DNA of 64,000 nt from Metallyticus violacea. Taxonomy: Eukaryota > Arthropoda > Insecta > Mantodea > Metallyticidae. This document shows, in pieces, positions 61,051-64,000 of the stretch. The stretch is from assembly GCA_030762175.1 (NCBI GenBank), contig CM060846.1:306128512-306192511 (forward strand), read 5' to 3'. The first letter of the stretch is position 1. The number at the start of each line of letters is the position of its first letter. A program made the translations under genes and the position numbers. Below the pieces are notes generated by a model that was not told where the DNA came from, did no database searches, and saw only the letters and a list, made by a program, of their open reading frames with translations.

Positions 61051-61129
61051 CTGTTATTCCTGCAACTATGATTAACCTCAGTTTAAATTTCCACACATAA
61101 ATGTCAACCTGTAAACATGGTCCGACCAT
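61051..61129 (-). CDS. TMEM8: TMEM8/PGAP6-like gene, candidate exon 1 (start codon and signal peptide)
   Basis: Candidate first coding exon. The ATG at 61129-61127 has A at -3 and G at +4. It encodes 26 residues plus one base: a polar N-terminus containing two Lys and one Arg, then a hydrophobic run (LRLIIVAGIT), which fits a signal peptide or signal anchor. The exon ends ACAG|GTGTGT at 61051/61050, a good 5' splice site in phase 1. The next recognised exon (47998-47827) needs exactly one preceding base, and joining them gives a Gly codon without breaking the frame. A TATAAAAG sequence lies about 85 bases upstream, in a locally CpG-richer stretch. Weak points: the exon is short and was chosen by phase, hydrophobicity and splice score rather than by conserved residues. 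A further exon between 48 and 61 kb cannot be excluded. Confidence 0.5.
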
Positions 61130-61230
61130 ATTTTCCCTTGAAAACATTTACCGGTAGGAAAGGATATGACGTAGTTATGCGCACCAGATATGTTCCGGGA
61201 TGGCACAATCACTTTTATACTGGAGACAAA
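61130..61230 (-). promoter_or_regulatory. Candidate core promoter / 5' UTR of the TMEM8-like gene
   Basis: On the minus strand TATAAAAG lies at 61219-61212, about 85 bases upstream of the candidate ATG. That would place a start site near 61185 and a 5' UTR of roughly 55 bases. Between them is a CpG-containing stretch (tccgg, gcgc, accggt) including CTACGTCA, close to a CRE half-site. The placement depends entirely on the exon 1 call. Confidence 0.3.
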
Positions 61231-61985
61231 CCATGTGTAAATGTGTTAAATTGGTTAAAACAAAGTGTTTAGCGTACTAACCAGCAAACATTTAGCATTT
61301 AGGGACTATTACTTAAATCACGGACACATTTTAATAACCTTTGATATTTGTACATTTGGCTTCCTTAGAATTGTAATACACTATATATTAGCGATTAGGA
61401 AAATATAGGTACAGGAGCTGTAAAAAGGATGACATTTCTTCACACATTTTTCCTGATGAGGAACCGCATAAATAACTACATTAGCAGCAAAATGTTTCGG
61501 CTAAACTACATCACTAATCTGGAACTGTTTTGGTCAATTTTACGGTACTACTAATACCGGAGTAAAGGAGAGAATCGGAAATTTGGAGATGAACAGATAC
61601 CCCCAAATATGTCAAACTAATCAAGCCCCTCTCCCTCATTACATTAAAAAAAAAAAAAAAAAAAAAAAAAAAGTAGAGTTTAACACACACACTATAAGCA
61701 CCATGACAGTAACAACCTTCTGGTAAAGGACAGATTTTATTTCAGGAAAGGGATATATATAAAACAAAAATACAGCTTTTAAACTTATAAACGAAGTACG
61801 GATAACAAAGCATAATAAAATGCATGTTTATGATTACTAATCACGGAATTCTAAAAGAAAAGTTATGCTTCTATGGAAAGAAAGATGACAATCTTTAATG
61901 GTCCGTCACATATCTGAATAGTAAGAAACACATTCTATTATCCGCATCAACTCTCCTGCATATGGGTAATGAAAGAAACACATAG
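61231..61985. other. Upstream flank of the TMEM8-like gene, no gene seen
   Basis: Somewhat richer in CpG than the introns. Apart from the poly-A run I recognise nothing. It may hold regulatory sequence if exon 1 is correctly placed. Confidence 0.4.
61646..61672. repeat. Poly-A run
   Basis: Twenty-seven A residues without a recognisable element upstream. Confidence 0.95.
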
Positions 61986-61989
61986 ACAG

Positions 61990-62268
61990 ATTTATTTATT
62001 ATTTTTTATAATTATTTACGGATGCTCTTTAACATGAGGTCATCAGCGTCCCATTCAATTCAGGGCGTGAAACGGCCGATAAATTTTGCTTACAGGCCTC
62101 TTCTATCAAACTTGAGGTTATTTTACATGCCGTAAATCTACGACATGGGACCCACTTTATTGCCCTTCCGAAGGAAGCCATACTTAGGATTTTTACGCCC
62201 GAAAAATCCATCAATCCTGGGTGGGACTGAACCCGCGATCTTGGATTTAGGCAAGAAGTATGGTTACG
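61990..62268 (-). mobile_element. SINE family 1, head-truncated copy
   Basis: Minus orientation: starts CCGTAACCATAC, lacking the first bases of box A; box B is GGGTTCAGTCCC. Body and tail are close to the family consensus. It directly abuts the GTAG repeat at the LINE 3' end. Confidence 0.9.
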
Positions 62269-62270
62269 GC

Positions 62271-62344
62271 AGATAGGTAGGTAGGTAGGTAGGTAGGTAG
62301 GTAGGTAGGTAGGTAGGTAGGTAGGTAGGTAGGTAGGTAGGTAG
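62271..62344. repeat. (GTAG)n microsatellite
   Basis: About 18 tetranucleotide units; on the minus strand this is a (CTAC)n tract at the 3' end of the Jockey/I-like LINE, possibly its replicated tail. Confidence 0.97.
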
Positions 62345-64000
62345 CTTCAGAAACCGGAAATATAAATAATACGGAGCACTCGCTCAACAACATCATCCGC
62401 AAGAACTTCTTCAAGAGAGGAAAGCAAAGTCTGGGAAATAAAGCAAATAAAAGGTGACGCAATGTATAGCGGTGGTCACAATTTGGACACGCTGGAGCTA
62501 GTTTACCTTGAAAAAATGTGGCGGTGACTAAAACGACAATGCCCAATTCGCAAACTTGCTAAAACTGCTTCTTCGCGACAAACTGCGCGAGAAGGGGTTA
62601 ACCAGTTAAAAGGGACAGATTTCCATTCTAGAAGCTTATTATTTCGGACCAAATGCCATTCTTTTCACCAGGGCGAGAGAGCGGCTCTACGTAAAAGCTG
62701 CCCAATATCCCCCGAGTAAAATCTTGCTTAATTGAGGCAGAGTTTAAAAGAGCCCATTTCACTGCGACTTCCGCGGCCTCATTGCCTGTCATTACCACAT
62801 GACCAGGAACCCATAACAGTGTTACGCTGACGCCCGCGTCAACTAGCACAAACACCGTGTTTTGGACTTGCTGTACAAGGGGATGAGATTTGTACAAATT
62901 GCGTAAGCTCAAAAGAGCACTCGGGGAATCAGAATAAATTATCGAGTCCCCCAGTCATTGCTCTAATAAAAATTAATAGATATCACAGTATGAAAACCAA
63001 TTTTAAAACTAATTCCATTAAAAACAAATGAACATCCAACATTTGTGTCCATTTTCGAGTCATCGATATAGATAAAATTGCATCTCGCAAATAATGAGAC
63101 TATTGCGCTGAAATTTCTAGAATAAAAGAAGCTGCCATCGAACACTAAAGAGAGGATGTAAGGCCCAAATTGTATGGAGGCCTCTGCTAAAAGCCAAGGA
63201 GGATAACAAGAATCCCCAACTGAGAAAAAAGCAGGCAACTGAACGACCAAAGTCATTAACATCTCCCGAAAAGGATAGTCGGGAGGCTTAGGAGCAAGAG
63301 ACCTAACTGCGTAAGCTATCAAATATGTGTATATTCATTCATGAAATGCTAAGCTTGAGCAGCCAATCAACTACCGTATCCACCAAGTAAAATGTACCTA
63401 CGAAATAATAGAGGAGATTCACCCGAATCCGCTCACAAGCAGGGCACAGGACTTGTAGGAAATGTTCCTAGTCTGACAGGAACTTCCCGGTGATCAATCC
63501 GGTTAAAGCGATAAAGAACTGAAGGTCGCGCTGAACCATAAACAATTCGATTTTGGACCGGATTACAGATCGATAGAGACTTAAATAAAAATACCGTCCG
63601 GTCAGTTCCACAGGATGTACTAAAACATAAAAGACATAGAGAGTGTTCACACCAACCTCTTAGTTGTGCTATATGCCATGAACACCATTGAGAGGCCTCT
63701 GAGCAAATTTTGTCGGCCGTTTCACGCCCTGAGTTGAATGGGACGCTGATGACCTGAGATGTTAAAGAGCGTCCACAAATAAATAAAAAAAATGAACAGC
63801 ATAGTTTCCTATCAAAATCCAAGCCAGGGAACTTGACTTCGCCTGCGAAAGATAGAGGATCTGGACCTTCATAGAGAGAAAGCGAAGGATACCCCTTGTA
63901 GCGCCAGAAATTCATGCAGACGGTCTTCTCAGAAGAAAAAGGGAAACCACAGTTGACACTGGAAGCTTAGAGACGGTTCAGGCAGCATTGGAGGCGGCGT
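62345..64000 (-). mobile_element. Jockey/I-type LINE with RNase H, partial, extends beyond the window
   Basis: Minus order: RFS/SEKTVCMNF (RT, about 63945-63910), VKFPGLDFDRKL, SINE insertion, CGTDRTVFLFKSL, NRIVYGSARPSVLYRFNRID and VRLGTFPTSPVPC (RT thumb, to 63433); then FREMLMTLVVQLPAFFSVG, PPWLLAEASI and IYIDDSKMDTNVGCSF (start of RNase H, 63075-63025); SLRNLYKSHPLVQQVQNT, VTLLWVPGHV, GNEAAEVA (rest of RNase H, 62912-62740); then VLASLRIGHCRFSH and APACPNCDHRYTLRHLL (terminal CxxC...H zinc-like motif, 62580-62450). Three or four frameshifts; otherwise well preserved and higher in GC than the host. Confidence 0.92.
63690..63800 (+). mobile_element. SINE family 1, 3' fragment inserted in the Jockey/I-like LINE
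   Basis: 'gaggcctctgagcaaattttgtcggcc' through 'gatgttaaagagcgtccacaaataaataaa'. It interrupts the RT between FDRKL and the TDRTV segment. The most consensus-like copy in the window, so probably young. Confidence 0.88.

Noticed and set aside
61450..61505. CTGATGAGGAACC followed by GTTTCGGC, resembling a hammerhead
   Set aside because: The GAA element is missing in the required position and no stem II/III could be drawn.
1..64000. CRISPR array, operons or prokaryotic defence system
   Set aside because: No regularly spaced direct repeats; long introns, Pol III SINEs and LINEs show a eukaryotic nuclear sequence.

Overview
This is a eukaryotic, intron-dominated, AT-rich window. It most likely comes from an arthropod and plausibly an insect with a large repeat-filled genome; that reading rests only on the mix of CR1/Jockey/R1-like LINEs, Penelope-like elements (PLEs), tRNA-derived SINEs and very long introns. 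There is no bacterial-style gene organisation, and most long open frames are retroelement debris.

The one host gene I can support runs across the whole window on the minus strand. Four short exons fit together in frame: 61129-61051 (candidate exon 1, signal-peptide-like), 47998-47827, 26226-26013 and 4503-4376. They are separated by introns of about 13.1, 21.6 and 21.5 kb. Each internal junction has AG/GT borders and compatible phase. Joined, they give about 197 residues of the N-terminal ectodomain of a TMEM8/PGAP6-family protein. The rest of that protein, including its membrane domain, must lie beyond position 1.

Everything else is mainly intronic transposon sequence. PLE remnants with GIY-YIG endonuclease and/or reverse transcriptase (RT) lie at 1-2120, 18.7-19.1, 38.1-38.9, 43.6-44.3, 45.0-46.5, 46.6-47.6 and 51.0-52.6 kb. 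LINE fragments lie at 9.8-10.4, 14.0-18.0, 33.8-36.4, 36.5-37.7, 39.1-41.7, 50.0-53.1 (split by a PLE) and 62.2-64.0 kb. Two internally deleted IS630/Tc1/mariner elements lie at 15.85-16.39 and 21.98-22.82 kb. At least two clear tRNA-derived SINE families are present, several copies with target-site duplications. Nesting is common: SINE in PLE, PLE in PLE, PLE in LINE, mariner in LINE, SINE in LINE.

The most interesting layer is structural. The 3' ends of the PLE copies repeatedly carry a hammerhead-ribozyme-like motif (CUGANGA, U, stem II, GAA, a short palindromic stem III such as ACAUGU, then C or U). I find it about eleven times in three or four PLE lineages with different but base-paired stem II sequences. 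A one-nucleotide insertion (U) between CUGANGA and stem II is shared by nearly all copies. Several copies sit in head-to-head fold-backs (6.15-6.36, 28.04-28.25, 38.1-38.9 and 45.0-46.5 kb), and some lie in the sense orientation of the host pre-mRNA. A separate long inverted repeat at 20.0-20.56 kb has no family assignment.
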